Shown here one piece after another: positions 11,803 to 24,330 of a stretch of DNA of 64,000 nucleotides (its first letter is position 1; each line of letters begins with the position of its first letter). Under the pieces are notes generated by a model. The model did not search any database. It saw only the letters and a program-made list of their open reading frames with translations, and had not been told where the DNA came from. Made by a program: the position numbers and the translations under genes. Source of the DNA: Chrysomallon squamiferum (Eukaryota > Mollusca > Gastropoda > Neomphalida > Peltospiridae); NCBI GenBank assembly GCA_012295275.1, contig CM022673.1:23723081-23787080 (forward strand). The letters are read 5' to 3'.

Positions 11803-11990
11803 GTAAATTATCTTAACTATTTTTTTTTATATGTGTATATATACAGATGTATTGTTTTAATTACTTGTAAATGTACAGGTAAATCATTGTTATTATTTCT
11901 AAATAAATAGATGAATTATTTTAATTATTTGTAATATTTCAGATAAATTATTTTAATTGTTTGTTCTATATATTTTGGTATACATAGACA
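11796..11990. repeat. Tandem duplication spanning the exon donor
   Basis: TGTACAGGTAAAT, the true 5' splice site (GT at 11803), recurs 76 bp downstream with GT at 11879. A third diverged copy has the GT changed to AT (AGATAAATT at 11941). The segments between share ATTATTTTAATTATTTGTAA-type sequence. Confidence 0.7.
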
Positions 11991-12179
11991 TATATACTTG
12001 TATACCGATACACAACATATAGACATATATATTAGTATGTATACATACACAAAAATAGAGGATATACTGGTTCACATATATACAAAATATAGACATGTAT
12101 ACTAGTGTACATATACACAATGTATTCTAGTAAACAATACATATACACAACATAAATCATATATACTGGTACACATATT

Positions 12180-12305
12180 CGCAACATACTGACACTGTAC
12201 ACAACATGCAGACAGTATGCAAGCATGCAGACAATATGCACATCATGCAGACAGTATGCACAGCATGCAGACAGTATACACATAATGCAGACAGTATGCA
12301 CAACA
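12180..12305. repeat. ATGCAGACAGTATGCACA short tandem repeat
   Basis: Six to seven copies of an 18-bp unit within a longer region of ATATAC-type simple sequence (about 11960-12320), inside GPCR intron 1. Confidence 0.8.
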
Positions 12306-12599
12306 GAGAGACCTGTTTACATAACTTATATACAATAATATAAATATAACATACTACTAAACCCAAACACACTCGGAGAAGAGAAACTGGTGGACTGAAG
12401 AAGTGGAAGAGAAGAGAACATGTGTGTTGTGGTACTTACTGACTTGTTCTTTTTTTAGATCTCTACAAACAGGTTAACGAGTTTTCTTTCCCGCTCTTCC
12501 TTTCCTTTAATCACTTTATCTTCACAACATGAGCATTAACAAGCCGAGATCTAACCGAGTTACTCGTTACAACGTTTTAACAATTACACCAGCTCTGCA

Positions 12600-12775
12600 C
12601 AGTGCTTGTAGTTATTGCTTAACATTTAACTGATTAACCGGTATATATATACACAGTGCTTGTAATTATTGCTTAACATTTAACAGATTAAACGGTATAT
12701 ATATATATATATACAGTGCTTGTAATTATTGCTTAACTTTCAACAGATTAACCGGTGTATATACACAGTGCTAAT
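12600..12775. repeat. Three-copy ~60-bp repeat
   Basis: CAGTGCTTGTAATTATTGCT followed by TAACATTTAACAGATTAACC and an AT run of variable length, repeated three times within GPCR intron 1. Confidence 0.85.
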
Positions 12776-14027
12776 TAATAGTTATTTATTAACATGTACA
12801 CTGGAATAATTCACTAGCCGCACTGGACATGAAAAAACGATTCATTTATACAGAAAAGTGGTTGGTTATCACGAAAACAACAACAACAACAACAACAACA
12901 ATAATAATAATAATAATAATAATAAAATAATAATAATTGTAAGAAATTTTATATTAGGCAGTATTTAAGAGAAATTATCATAACATGAATTTGAAACCGG
13001 CTTGTCAAGTTGATTTATTATTTATTAATTTTCAGAAAAATAATTCTATCAGACACTGGTATGTAATGATGCAGATATTTAGTATATAATGAAAGTGTTG
13101 GGAGTTTTCGATTTTCCTGCTAATAGCTAATGTCAGTCGTGTTATCTTATAATGGAAACTCGAGAGAGCAAACCCATATTTTGTGATATCGAAAACCCAT
13201 AAAGTTTTCTTTTATAAAGAGAAAAGTTTGATAATAAACCAGCCGTGAGCCACTGGCTAAAAGGGAAAATGGTCTAATGCACTTTAAGGTTAATACATAG
13301 AATCCTTGATTCAGGCAAATTATCAGCTCTTCATCTTTCAAGGGAAAAACAAACAGAAAATCGTCCTTATTTGTTTGAGCTGGAACAGTACGAGTAAACA
13401 GGGATATGAATACGATGTATATTTATGAGATTCAATATGTGATTCTACAGACTGGACACTGTGTTTAGCAAAATGACTCACAGTAACTGTGACGTCACGC
13501 AAATTATTTTCAACAAAACTCATTTCTTAACATAGATATTTGTAATCTTATTATTTTTGTTAAGCACAGATATTTCTAATGTTATTATTAATAACAGATA
13601 TATATTTTTTATTTTATCACTTTTAAGACAGTTATTTATGTTATTAGTTTTAACAGAGATATTTGTAATGATATTATTTTAAGCACTGATATTTTTTATT
13701 TTATTATTTTTAACACAGATCTTCATATTATTATTTTTAGGACAGATATTTATAATTACTTTTAACACAGATATCTGTTATTATTAATTTTAACACATAA
13801 TTTTATTATTCTTAATTATTTGAAAAAAGTAAGCTTGTGTGTATTTAAGAAACTATAAATAGATCATTTATTCACCGTTAAATTAACAGTCTGACTCTCT
13901 GTCTGTTTCTCTGTCTAAAAAACATCATACATAAACATGTATATAATTATGCCTTCATATCTGACAGCTTCCTGCATGCATATAGACACTATCCATCCAT
14001 CAATCCCAAAACACGCACACCAAAACA

Positions 14028-14073
<46 letters not shown>
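14028..14073. repeat. (AC)n microsatellite
   Basis: A dinucleotide run of about 45 bp in GPCR intron 1. Confidence 0.95.
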
Positions 14074-14074
<1 letters not shown>

Positions 14075-14394
14075 TATACACACATACGCAGTTTTGGTCT
14101 TGCATTCTCCACGTGCCAGATATAGACAATTTAATTTTAAACAGAAAATATTTATCAATGTAATTTAATCTGTGTTTCTGTCTCTGGAAAATTGTAGTAA
14201 TCAACGTGACAATCAAAGTAATTTCCTCTGAGTCCCGAACAACAAACTGACTTTTATCAATAAGTAGTATCAGAATGTGTACACGCAGAGTTCACTTCTT
14301 TCACTGTTTTTTTCTCATCTTTGTGGTCAACAAACGAAATCAGTCTGTCACTTCTTTAGGTTCCATTTTCTACTCTAAAAGCATTTTGAACAAC

Positions 14395-14421
14395 AACAGC
14401 AACAACAACAACAACAACAAA

Positions 14422-14470
<49 letters not shown>

Positions 14471-14633
14471 CCATAGAATTTTGCACATATTATGAAACAA
14501 AACACTTTGTTACCAAAGTAATTAACATATATATATATTGATTGATTGATTGATTTATTTATTTACTATTAAATAACAGTTTTTTTCGATAATAACTATG
14601 ATTTTATTATCAAACAAATCCAGTAGTAAAACA

Positions 14634-14700
<67 letters not shown>

Positions 14701-14907
14701 TAATAATAATAATAATAATAAATAAACCACAGAATTTTGCACATATTATGAAACAAAACACTTTGTTACCAAAGTAATTAACATATATATATATTGATTG
14801 ATTGATTTATTTATTTATTTACTATTAAATAACAGTTTTTTCGATAATAAAAACAAAACTATGATTTTATTATCAAACAAATCCAGTAGTAAAAGGAAAT
14901 AATAATA

Positions 14908-14975
<68 letters not shown>
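14395..14975. repeat. Tandem ~250-bp duplication with AAT tracts
   Basis: A segment from an AATAAACCA[T/C]AGAATTTTGC motif through GATTGATT and ending near CAAATCCAGTAGTAAAA occurs twice (about 14462-14632 and 14717-14896). Each copy is flanked by long AAT runs (14421-14464, 14635-14720, 14899-14974). The two copies are nearly identical, so the duplication looks recent. Confidence 0.85.
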
Positions 14976-14977
<2 letters not shown>

Positions 14978-15042
14978 TACTAAAACAAGAATCATAGGAT
15001 AGACATACACTGTGTAAAGTAATAACTGTGGGTGTTTTTCAG

Positions 15043-15145
15043 GTCGCTGGATATTTGGAAGTATCATGTGTCAAGGCTTTGCATTTATCAGTCATCTGAT
15101 GGTGGGCAGCGCAGCGTGGCTCATCGCACTACTGGGCCTCGAAAG
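15043..15145 (+). CDS. Class A GPCR, exon with TM3 and ERY Glu-Arg
   Basis: This exon encodes residues 39-73. GRWIFGSIMCQGFAFISHLM leads into VGSAAWLIALLGLER. Cys48 corresponds to the conserved TM3 cysteine that pairs with extracellular loop 2. The helix ends in Glu72-Arg73, and the Tyr completing the E/DRY G-protein-coupling motif comes from the next exon. The acceptor is GTTTTTCAG ending at 15042. The donor AAAG|GTAAAT is phase 2. Frame and phase match the TM2 exon upstream and the TM4 exon downstream. Confidence 0.85.
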
Positions 15146-15745
15146 GTAAATCAGTTTTACATAAATTAATTAACTCTTTTAATAGTCATACAGTTTTACA
15201 TAAATTAATTGACTCAATAGTTTACAGTTTTACATAAATTAATTAACTCTTTTAATAGTCATACAGTTTTACATAAATTAATTAACTCTTTTACAGCGTC
15301 ACACAAGTCAGTTAATAGTCATACAGTTTTACATAAATTAATTAACTCTTTTAACAGTCAAACAGTTTTACATAAATTAATTAACTCTTTCTACAGCTTC
15401 ACAGAAGTCAGTTAACTCTTTTAATAGTCATACTGTTTTACATAAATTAATTAACTATTTCAACAGTCATACAGGTTTACTTAACTCTTTTATCAGTCAA
15501 GCCTTTACAAAATCAATCAAGTCTTTTAACAGTCATACAGGTTTACAAATCAATCAAGTCTTTTAAATTAAATAAATCTATTTTAACAGTCATACAGGTT
15601 TACATAAATTAATTAACTTTTTAACAGTAATACACGTTTTAAATTCAAAACAGACATCATAAATTAATTTACTCTTTTAAAAGTCATACAGGTTTACATA
15701 AATTGATTTACTTTATTAACAATCATACAGGTTTACATCAGTGAA
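15146..15745. repeat. ~40-bp minisatellite starting at a GPCR donor
   Basis: About fourteen copies of a unit containing CAGTTTTACATAAATTAATT followed by AACTCTTTTAATAGTCATA. The first copy begins within the splice donor: GGTAAATCAGTTTTACATAA at 15145-15164. Confidence 0.9.
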
Positions 15746-16114
15746 TTCACTCTTAAATAAAAAACTATCTCCTGTGAGTTGTCCTTTTAAATAAAACATG
15801 CTACAGTGAGTGGATGTTTCAAATAAAAATTTCTGTTGTGGTTTTAACTAAAACTTGCTACTGAAAACACAGAACACGTGGAATGTAGCATGTTGGTTGT
15901 CCACGATCGATACCGGACTTTGTCTAACAAAACGAAAGATGATTGTCAGAGAAACTCATCCCAGGCTGTAATGACGACAGCGCGATTAAGTTACATACAT
16001 GCTGTTCTGTAATACGCCATTACTGTCAGAACAGCAACTTTCACAGCAACACCGAAGCTAAACATTGCGATAATTGGGTTGGCAGGAGCAGTCATTGAGT
16101 TGTTTCATTTAGCA

Positions 16115-16153
<39 letters not shown>

Positions 16154-16540
16154 TAATAATAAACAGCACAAAAAAAAAAGAAAAAAGAAGGTGAAGAAGA
16201 GAAAAAACGGTTATGATATCTGATTATGAAACTGAACGTTGATACAAATTCAGATGTTTCATACATTACATGTTGTATATTCAAGCTGCTTTAATATACT
16301 TTTGTGACAGTAACTCACTTCAGTTTTTCATCAAAGTGAATAGTTCTGAAACAACTGTTCTCAGAATTATTAATAATAGCTTACTGGACATTTCTGTTAA
16401 CCATTGTCACGGGATACATTATAAAGCTTCAGACTGGACATTAATAGACTCGAGAACTTGCTGTGATACACTTCACAGTAAGAAGAGAAAACTAACGTGT
16501 AAATAGTCCAGCCAGTAAACATCCTCAAACTGTCAATGTC
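15746..16540. other. GPCR intron 2, non-repeat part
   Basis: Unique-looking AT-rich intron sequence with an AAT run near 16117-16160. An open frame at 16270-16506 has no recognisable domain or splice context. Confidence 0.4.
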
Positions 16541-16549
16541 ATTTCTGTT

Positions 16550-17958
16550 GACACTTATTTGTAACATAGTACTTCACCTCGAAAACCTGTCTTCTGTTAA
16601 ACCAAATACTGCATATTTTTTATTTGTAACGAAGTACTTCACCTCGAAAACCTGTCTTCTGTTAAACTAAATACTGCATGTTTTTTATTTGTAACGTAGT
16701 ACTTCACCTCGCAGTCCTGTCTTCTGTTAAACCAAATACTGCATGTTTTTTATTTGTAACGTAGTACTTCACCTGGTAGTCCTGTCTTGTGTTAAACTGC
16801 ATGTTTTTTTTGTAACGTAGTACTTCACCTCGCAAACCTGTCTTCTGTTAAACTAAATACTGCATGTTTTTTTTTTGTAACGTAGTACTTCACCTCGCAA
16901 ACCTGTCTTCTGTTAAACCAAATACTGCATGTTTTTTATTTGTAACGTAGTACTTCACCTCGCAAACCTGTCTTCTGTTAAACCAAATACTGCATGTTTT
17001 TTATTTGTAACGTAGTACTTCACCTCGCAAACCTGTCTTCTGTTAAACTAAATACTGCATGTTTTTTATTTGTAACGTAGTACTTCACCTGGTAGTCCTG
17101 TCTTGTTTAAACTGCATGTTTTTTATTTGTAACATAGTACTTCACCTCGCAGTCCTGTCTTCTGTTAAACCAAATACTGCATGTTTTTTATTTTTAACGT
17201 CTTACTTCACCTCGAAAACCTGTCTTCTGTTAAACCAAATACTGCATATTTTTTATTTGTAACGAAGTACTTCACCTCGAAAACCAGTCTTCTGTTAAAC
17301 TAAATACTGCATGTTTTTTATTTGTAACGTAGTACTTCACCTCGCAGTCCTGTCTTCTGTTAAACCAAATACTGCATGTTTTTTATTTGTAACGTAGTAC
17401 TTCACCTGGTAGTCCTGTCTTGTGTTAAACTGCATGTTTTTTATTTGTAACGTAGTACTTCACCTCGCAAACCTGTCTTCTGTTAAACTAAATATTGCAT
17501 GTTTTTTATTTGTAACGTAGTACTTCACCTCGCAAACCTGTCTTCTGTTAAACCAAATACTGCATGTTTTTTATTTGTAACGTAGTACTTCACCTGGTAG
17601 TCCTGTCTTCTGTTAAACCAAATACTGCATGTTTTTTATTTGTAACGTAGTACTTCACCTGGTAGTCCTGTCTTGTGTTAAACTGCATATTTTTTATTTG
17701 TAACGTAGTACTTCACCTCGCAAACCTGTCTTCTGTTAAACTAAATACTGCATGTTTTTTTATTTGTAACGTAGTACTTCACCTCGCAAACCTGTCTTCT
17801 GTTAAACCAAATACTGCATATTTTTTTTATTTGTAACGTAGTACTTCACCTCGCAGTCCTGTCTTCTGTTAAACCAAATACTGCATGTTTTTTTATTTGT
17901 AACGTAGTACTTCACCTCGCAGTCCTGTCTTCTGTTAAACCAAATACTGCATGTTTTG
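16550..17958. repeat. ~65-bp minisatellite, about 22 copies
   Basis: The unit reads roughly TTTTTTATTTGTAACGTAGT, ACTTCACCTCGCAAACCTGT, then CTTCTGTTAAACCAAATACTGCATG. Two main variants (CTCGCAAACC and CTGGTAGTCC, the latter sometimes lacking ACCAAAT) are interspersed. This suggests higher-order unit exchange. The array lies wholly within GPCR intron 2. Confidence 0.95.
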
Positions 17959-17994
17959 TACACGTTCTGTAACAATATGCTATTAACAGTTGTT

Positions 17995-18157
17995 ACTACT
18001 GCTGCTGCTTCTACAACAATAACAACAACAACAACTACTACTACTACTTCTGTTGCTACTGCTGCTGCTGTTATTGCTGCTCCTGCTACAACAACAACAA
18101 CTACAACTACTGCTACTTCTGCTACTGCTGCTGCTACTGCAGCTGCTAATACCGCAT
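17995..18157. repeat. ACT/GCT/ACA trinucleotide tract
   Basis: An interrupted trinucleotide repeat directly after the 65-bp array. It is open in several frames on both strands, encoding low-complexity Thr/Ala/Val strings only. Confidence 0.85.
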
Positions 18158-18159
18158 AA

Positions 18160-19320
18160 AGACGTAACAAATCATCATGAAAACTATGTTTAAAACGGAA
18201 GCGCTGTTAGACTGATTCATATAATTTAAATTTTTCAAAGCTTTCTCTTCCTGATTCCGCCTTGTAACCAAACACCAAAAAAAAAAAAAAAAAAAATAGC
18301 TGAAGCGAAAATATTTATGCCTGTCCCATAGCTATACCAATAAAAGAGTATTTCGTAAAGCATAAAAACTCTGTCTTTAAGTTTTTTCTATTCAGTGATA
18401 CAGAAGAAAATTGCATGATGCATCAGAACTTTCAGACATTAACTAGACGTCGATGAGCCAAGTCCAAAATCGATGACGTCTTACTTTGTTGAAGTACCCA
18501 AAGACGTTGTGACAGGAAACTCTGTGCGCTGACTCTGTCATTTGTATTATTGCCAAACGTGAGATGTCACAGTCAGTTTACAACGACATCGATTTTCTCA
18601 AATTTATTTATAGAAACTCTCAGACTGACAATGAATATCGCTTTTTAATTCAATCATGTTTCACAACAAATTACGTTTAGAATATTGCAAAATACACATT
18701 CACACACATACATACATAAATACATACGTATATACACACAGATACACAGATACCTTATATAACAGTTTTATGTAACTTCAGAAACTCAAATATTTAAAAT
18801 ACTCTATTTGATTAGAAAAGTACGTTACTTGAAAACACGAATGTTATCTTTGTGTAGTGTAACGAGTGCATTGTTCGAGGTTTCGTTATTATGTTTTTCG
18901 TGCCAATTTAAAATGGTTGGCTTCTGTAAGTTTCTACGAATTGACATCAAACAGAAAATAATTATTGCTCCTCAATTTTCTGCTACTTCTTTTTCCCCAC
19001 TCTGTACAGTTCGACTATTTTCAGTCAATCAAACAGGCTTTGTCTGTTTTTTTCCGGACCTATTTCCTGTTAATGAAGACTGACAGAGTAATTCTTTTAT
19101 AAGATGCCGAACACGAAAACTCAAACATTCTGCTGTTAAGGCGCTTTCTCACTAAGCAACTTCACACACCGACTTACACTTATTATTGTATAATGAGATT
19201 TATAATAATGAAAACACCAATATATATTTATACTTTGGCAACAACTACAACAACAACAATAACAGCAATATTAACAACAACAACAACAACAGCAGCAGCA
19301 GCAGCAGCAGCAACAACAAC

Positions 19321-19366
<46 letters not shown>

Positions 19367-19773
19367 GTGATAATAATGATATTGATTAGGAGAATGTTGG
19401 TGGTGAGGCTGATGATGATGATAACGATGATGATGATGACGACGACAGTGATGTTGATAACAGTATTTAGAAGAAACAATAATCATTTTAATAATCATTT
19501 TTACTTAAATACAAAAATATCTAAAAGATTTTAAATACTGCTTTGATGAGTAAAATCGTGGTTCGATGTAGTTTTTTTTTTTTTTTTATTAATTAATTAA
19601 TTTACTTATTTAAATATTTATTTTATCGTTGTTGGTTGGCAGCAGACGATGACGTGTTTTGCTTATTTTGACTTTTGAAGTATCATCAAGTGTACAGCTG
19701 AGAGATCAGTCAGTGTAAATGTCAGGCATGACGTCAGTTCCGGCGAGTTGAGTATCAAACTGCTGAGTAATAA

Positions 19774-19816
<43 letters not shown>

Positions 19817-20250
19817 TAATAATAAAATTAAAAATAATAATAATAATAATAAAATTAAAAAATAAAATAAATTAAATAACATCAAATAAAATAAAATAAA
19901 AAAGTAAAAATTCATATTTATCGAATCTTTTTCTTCAAGCAGCTGGAGAAGTGATTACAAATTTATAAGCATTATGATCAACACGCGTTTGACTAGTAAC
20001 TAAAAACACAGCTCAGCAAACTACTCTGCTCTGGATCAGTGCAACTAAACACAGGCGTACACCGCCCAGTATTTCACCTTACCCCCGCGCTGATCACGTG
20101 ACTGCTGGACGTACGACTACTGGCACGAAGGACGAATGGACAAAAACCGTCACAGATATTAAATCTCATCCGCCAGGCTCGTGTTACAGAAGGAACACGT
20201 TAGTTCATTTATAAAAGTTATTTCAATTAATTGATATTTACTGTGTACTA
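18160..20250. other. GPCR intron 2 with simple repeats
   Basis: AT-rich intron DNA. ACA/GCA/AAT trinucleotides occur at about 19240-19385, ATG/ACG trinucleotides to 19450, and AAAT/AAT runs at 19770-19900. A GC-richer patch at about 20045-20190 has no recognised content. Repeat-driven open frames are not genes. Confidence 0.5.
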
Positions 20251-20279
20251 GGATGTAGTTAATTAATTAATAATGATAC

Positions 20280-20600
20280 TAGATTGTAGTTATTTTGTGA
20301 AACTGATAGCTCTTCTAATTACTTTGAAAATAGATATTTGTTGCATACTAAAATAGTTATTTTGATAAATTGATAGTCTGTTTATTAAAATATAGTTATT
20401 TTGATAAACTGAAGTATATATTAAAATACATTTATTTGATAAACTGAAGTAGAATATATCTGACAAGCTGAAGTATATATAATAAAATACAGTTATTTGA
20501 TGAACTCAAGCAGAACATATTTGATAAACTGAAGTAGAATATATTTGACAAACTGAAGTATGTATATTAAATTACATTTATTCAATAAACTGAAGTGGAA
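20280..20600. repeat. Degenerate GATAAACTGAAGTA repeat
   Basis: About eight diverged copies of a unit of roughly 30-40 bp containing TTTGATAAACTGAAGTA. Confidence 0.7.
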
Positions 20601-20789
20601 TGTATTGATCTGGCTACTAGATATTACAAATGAGGAGAACTCACAGATACAAGAAACGAAATGTCTGTATCTGACATCAAACGTTAATTATCAGTCAGTC
20701 TGTGTGTTTGTTTTGAATACCAAGCAAATAAAACCCGTCCATTAGCGTCACCTGATCGTCATCGGGGCTGTTTAATCGCGAGTCTTTCA

Positions 20790-22980
20790 TCTGGAAGGAC
20801 ACGTTAGTAAGAGCATTGAGAACAGTTAGACATCAAACACGCAAAGCCTGTGTGGAAGGACAAGTTAGTAAGAGCAGTGAGAACAGTTAGACATCAAACA
20901 CGCAAAGCCTGCGTGGAAGGACAAGTTAGTAAGAGCAGTGAGAACAGTTAGACATCAAACACGCAAAGCCTGTGTGGAAGGACAAGTTAGTAAGAGCAGT
21001 GAGAACAGTTAGACATCAAACACGCAAAGCCTGTGTGGAAGGACAAGTTAGTAAGAGCAGTGAGAACAGTTAGACATCAAACACGCAAAGCCTGCGTGGA
21101 AGGACAAGTTAGTAAGAGCAGTGAGAACTGTTTGACATCAAACACGCAAAGCCTGTGTGGAAGGACAAGTTAGTAAGAGCTATTTGAGAACAGTTAGACA
21201 TCAAACACGCAAAGCCTGTGTGGAAGGACAAGTTAGTAAGAGCTATTAGAGAACAGTTAGACATCAAACACGCAAAGCCTGTGTGGAAGGACAAGTTAGT
21301 AAGAGCTATTAGAGAACAGTTAGACATCAAACACGCAAAGCCTGTGTGGAAGGACAAGTTAGTAAGAGCTATTTGAGAACAGTTAGACATCAAACACGCA
21401 AAGCCTGTGTGGAAGGACAAGTTAGTAAGATCAGTGAGAACAGTTAGACATCAAACACGCAAAGCCTGTGTGGAAGGACAAGTTAGAAGATCACAGTTAG
21501 ACATCAAACACGCAAAGCCTGTGTGGAAGGACAAGTTAGTAAGATCAGTGAGAACAGTTAGACATCAAACACGCAAAGCCTGTGTGGAAGGACAAGTTAG
21601 TAAGATCAGTGAGAACAGTTAGACATCAAACACGCAAAGCCTGTGTGGAAGGACAAGTTAGTAAGAGCAGTGAGAACAGTTAGACATCAAACACGCAAAG
21701 CCTGTGTGGAAGGACAAGTTAGTAAGATCAGTGAGAACAGTTAGACATCAAACACGCAAAGCCTGTGTGGAAGGACAAGTTAGTAAGAGCTATTTGAGAA
21801 CAGTTAGACATCAAACACGCAAAGCCTGTGTGGAAGGACAAGTTAGTAAGAGCTATTAGAGAACAGTTAGACATCAAACACGTGTGTGGAAGGACAAGTT
21901 AGTAAGAGCTATTTGAGAACAAACATCAAACACGCAAAGCCTGTGTGGAAGGACAAGTTAGTAAGAGCTATTTGAGAACAGTTAGACATCAAACACGCAA
22001 AGCCTGTGTGGAAAGACAAGTTAGTAAGAGCTATTTGAGAACAGTTAGACATCAAACACGCAAAGCCTGTGTGGAAGGACAAGTTAGTAAGATCAGTGAG
22101 AACAGTTAGACATCAAACACGCAAAGCCTGTGTGGAAAGACAAGTTAGTAAGAGCAGTGAGAACAGTTAGACATCAAACACACAAAGCTTGTGTGGAAGG
22201 ACAAGTTAGTAAGAGCAGTGAGAACAGTTAGACATCAAACACGCAAAGCCTGTGTGGAAGGACAAGTTAGTAAGAGCTATTAGAGAACAGTTAGACATCA
22301 AACACGCAAAGCCTGTGTGGAAGGACAAGTTAGTAAGAGCAGTGAGAACAGTTAGACATCAAACACGCAAAGCCTGTGTGGAAAGACAAGTTAGTAAGAG
22401 CAGTGAGAACAGTTAGACATCAAACACACAAAGCCTGTGTGGAAAGACAAGTTAGTAAGATCAGTGAGAACAGTTAGACATCAAACACGCAAAGCCTGTG
22501 TGGAAAGACAAGTTAGTAAGAGCAGTGAGAACAGTTAGACATCAAACACGCAAAGCCTGTGTGGAAGGACAAGTTAGTAAGAGCTATTTGAGAACAGTTA
22601 GACATCAAACACGCAAAGCCTGTGTGGAAGGACAAGTTAGTAAGAGCAGTGAGAACAGTTAGACATCAAACACGCAAAGCCTGTGTGGAAGGACAAGTTA
22701 GTAAGAGCTATTTGAGAACAGTTAGACATCAAACACGCAAAGCCTGTATGGAAGGACAAGTTAGTAAGAGCTATTTGAGAACAGTTAGACATCAAACACG
22801 CAAAGCCTGTGTGGAAGGACAAGTTAGTAAGAGCTATTTGAGAACAGTTAGACATCAAACACGCAAAGCCTGTATGGAAGGACAAGTTAGTAAGAGCAGT
22901 GAGATCAGTTAGACATCAAACACGCAAAGCCTGTGTGGAAAGACAAGTTATTAAGAGCAGTTAGAACAGTTAGACATCAA
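20790..22980. repeat. ~61-bp minisatellite, about 36 copies
   Basis: The unit contains TGTGGAAGGACAAGTTAGTA, AGAGCAGTGAGAACAGTTAG and ACATCAAACACGCAAAGCCTG. A 63-bp variant has GAGCTATTTGAGAAC or GAGCTATTAGAGAAC in place of GAGCAGTGAGAAC. Further variants have AAAGACAAG, GATCAGTGAG or short deletions. Copies are otherwise almost identical, so the array is young. Both strands have open frames because the unit lacks stops in some frames, but 61 is not a multiple of three and no splice or start context supports translation. Confidence 0.97.
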
Positions 22981-23185
22981 AAATCACTATATATTCTGAT
23001 ATAAAGATAACTATGTATTCTGATATAAAGATCACTATGCATTCTGATATAAAGATCACTATATATTCTTATGTAAAGATCACTATAAATTCTGATGTAA
23101 ATATCATTATATATTCTGATATAAAGATTACTGTATATTCTGATGTAAAGATCACTATCGACTGTGATGTAAAAATCACTGTGTA
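22979..23185. repeat. 24-bp repeat beside the 61-bp array
   Basis: About eight copies of ATCACTATATATTCTGATAT plus AAAG follow the 61-bp array directly, with a junction at ACATCAAAAATCAC near 22975-22988. Confidence 0.9.
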
Positions 23186-23869
23186 GTATGATTTTAAAGA
23201 TGTTAAAGAAATGATATAGCAATCGATTTGTTTTGATTTGATTTAAGATACCACGCATAATTGCTTTGATCAAAAGCTTTGAAAACATGTTGAAATTAAA
23301 ATGATTTATTGTGAAAGAAAAAAAATTAATTTCTTTTTTCCAAAAACGTTAAGCTGAACTGAAAGCTGAGAAAATATTGCATTAACGGTTCTGATTCAGA
23401 AAGGGTTAAATTCCAGGGTTTTTTTTACAAGTGAAAGGGTTAATTAAATTACGGTACTTTAGTTTTCACTGAGTGTCAATATTTCTTTCTGCAATCAGTA
23501 GCTTCCTCTGCTTATTAAACACGACTTAGGATGTAGTGACTTTTACGTGACCTGACAGTAATACACATTTGACTGTACACAAACACTTTAGTCTGGTAAA
23601 CTCTTCTAACAAGGCCATGAATGTGGTTATTCCGATAAATAGAGCTTTTAAATATAGCTTACACAGACACTACTTGTTTTGATATAATTACACAATTAAA
23701 TATAGCTGTATACAGACAATACTTGTTTTAGTACAATTATACAATGCACGCTCCTCATATTTGTGTTGTAGTTGCAGTTGTTTTGTTGTTGTTGTTTTTG
23801 TTGCTTTTGTTTGGTTGTTGTTGTTTTTGTTGTAGTTGTTGTTATTTCTATTACCACTACTAATTTTAG

Positions 23870-24330
23870 TTGCTCTGTGTTTTATTCCAAGTATTCTGTG
23901 TTTTATTTCAATTACAATGTGTTTAATTTCAATTACTCTCTGTTTTATTTCAGTTACTCTCTGTTTAATTTGAATTATTCTGTGTTTCAGTTACTCTGTG
24001 TCTAATTTCAGTTACTCTGTGTTTTATTTCAGTTACTCTGTGTTTTATTTCAGTTACTCTGTGTTTTATTTCAGTTACTCTGTGTCTTATTTTAGTTGCT
24101 CTGTGTTTTATTCCAATTATTCTGTGTTTAATTCCAATTACTCAGTGTTTTATTTCAGTTATTCTGTGTTTTATTTCAGTTAGTCTGTTTTATTTCAATT
24201 ACTCTGTGTTTTATTGCAGTTACTATGGTTTTTTAAATTTCAATTACTCTGTGTTTTAGTTTAGTTACACTGTTTTTATTTCAGTTAGTGCGTGTTTTAT
24301 TTCAGTTTGAATGTGTTTTATTTTAATTTT
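23870..24330. repeat. 21-bp repeat of splice-acceptor-like units
   Basis: About twenty copies of TTACTCTGTGTTTTATTTCAG with mild variation (TTTCAA, TTCCAA, TTTTAG). About ten copies end in TTTCAG and resemble a polypyrimidine tract plus 3' splice site on the plus strand. Confidence 0.9.

Noticed and set aside
17802-18170. 122-codon minus-strand frame
   Set aside because: It is composed of trinucleotide repeat and minisatellite translation only.
21109-22912. Open frames in the 61-bp array on both strands
   Set aside because: The repeat unit lacks stops in some frames; 61 bp is not a multiple of three, and there is no start, splice or domain evidence.
20790-22980. Possible CRISPR-like array because of regular 61-bp repeats
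   Set aside because: Units are contiguous with no unique spacers, the DNA is eukaryotic, and the repeat lies inside a GPCR intron: a minisatellite.
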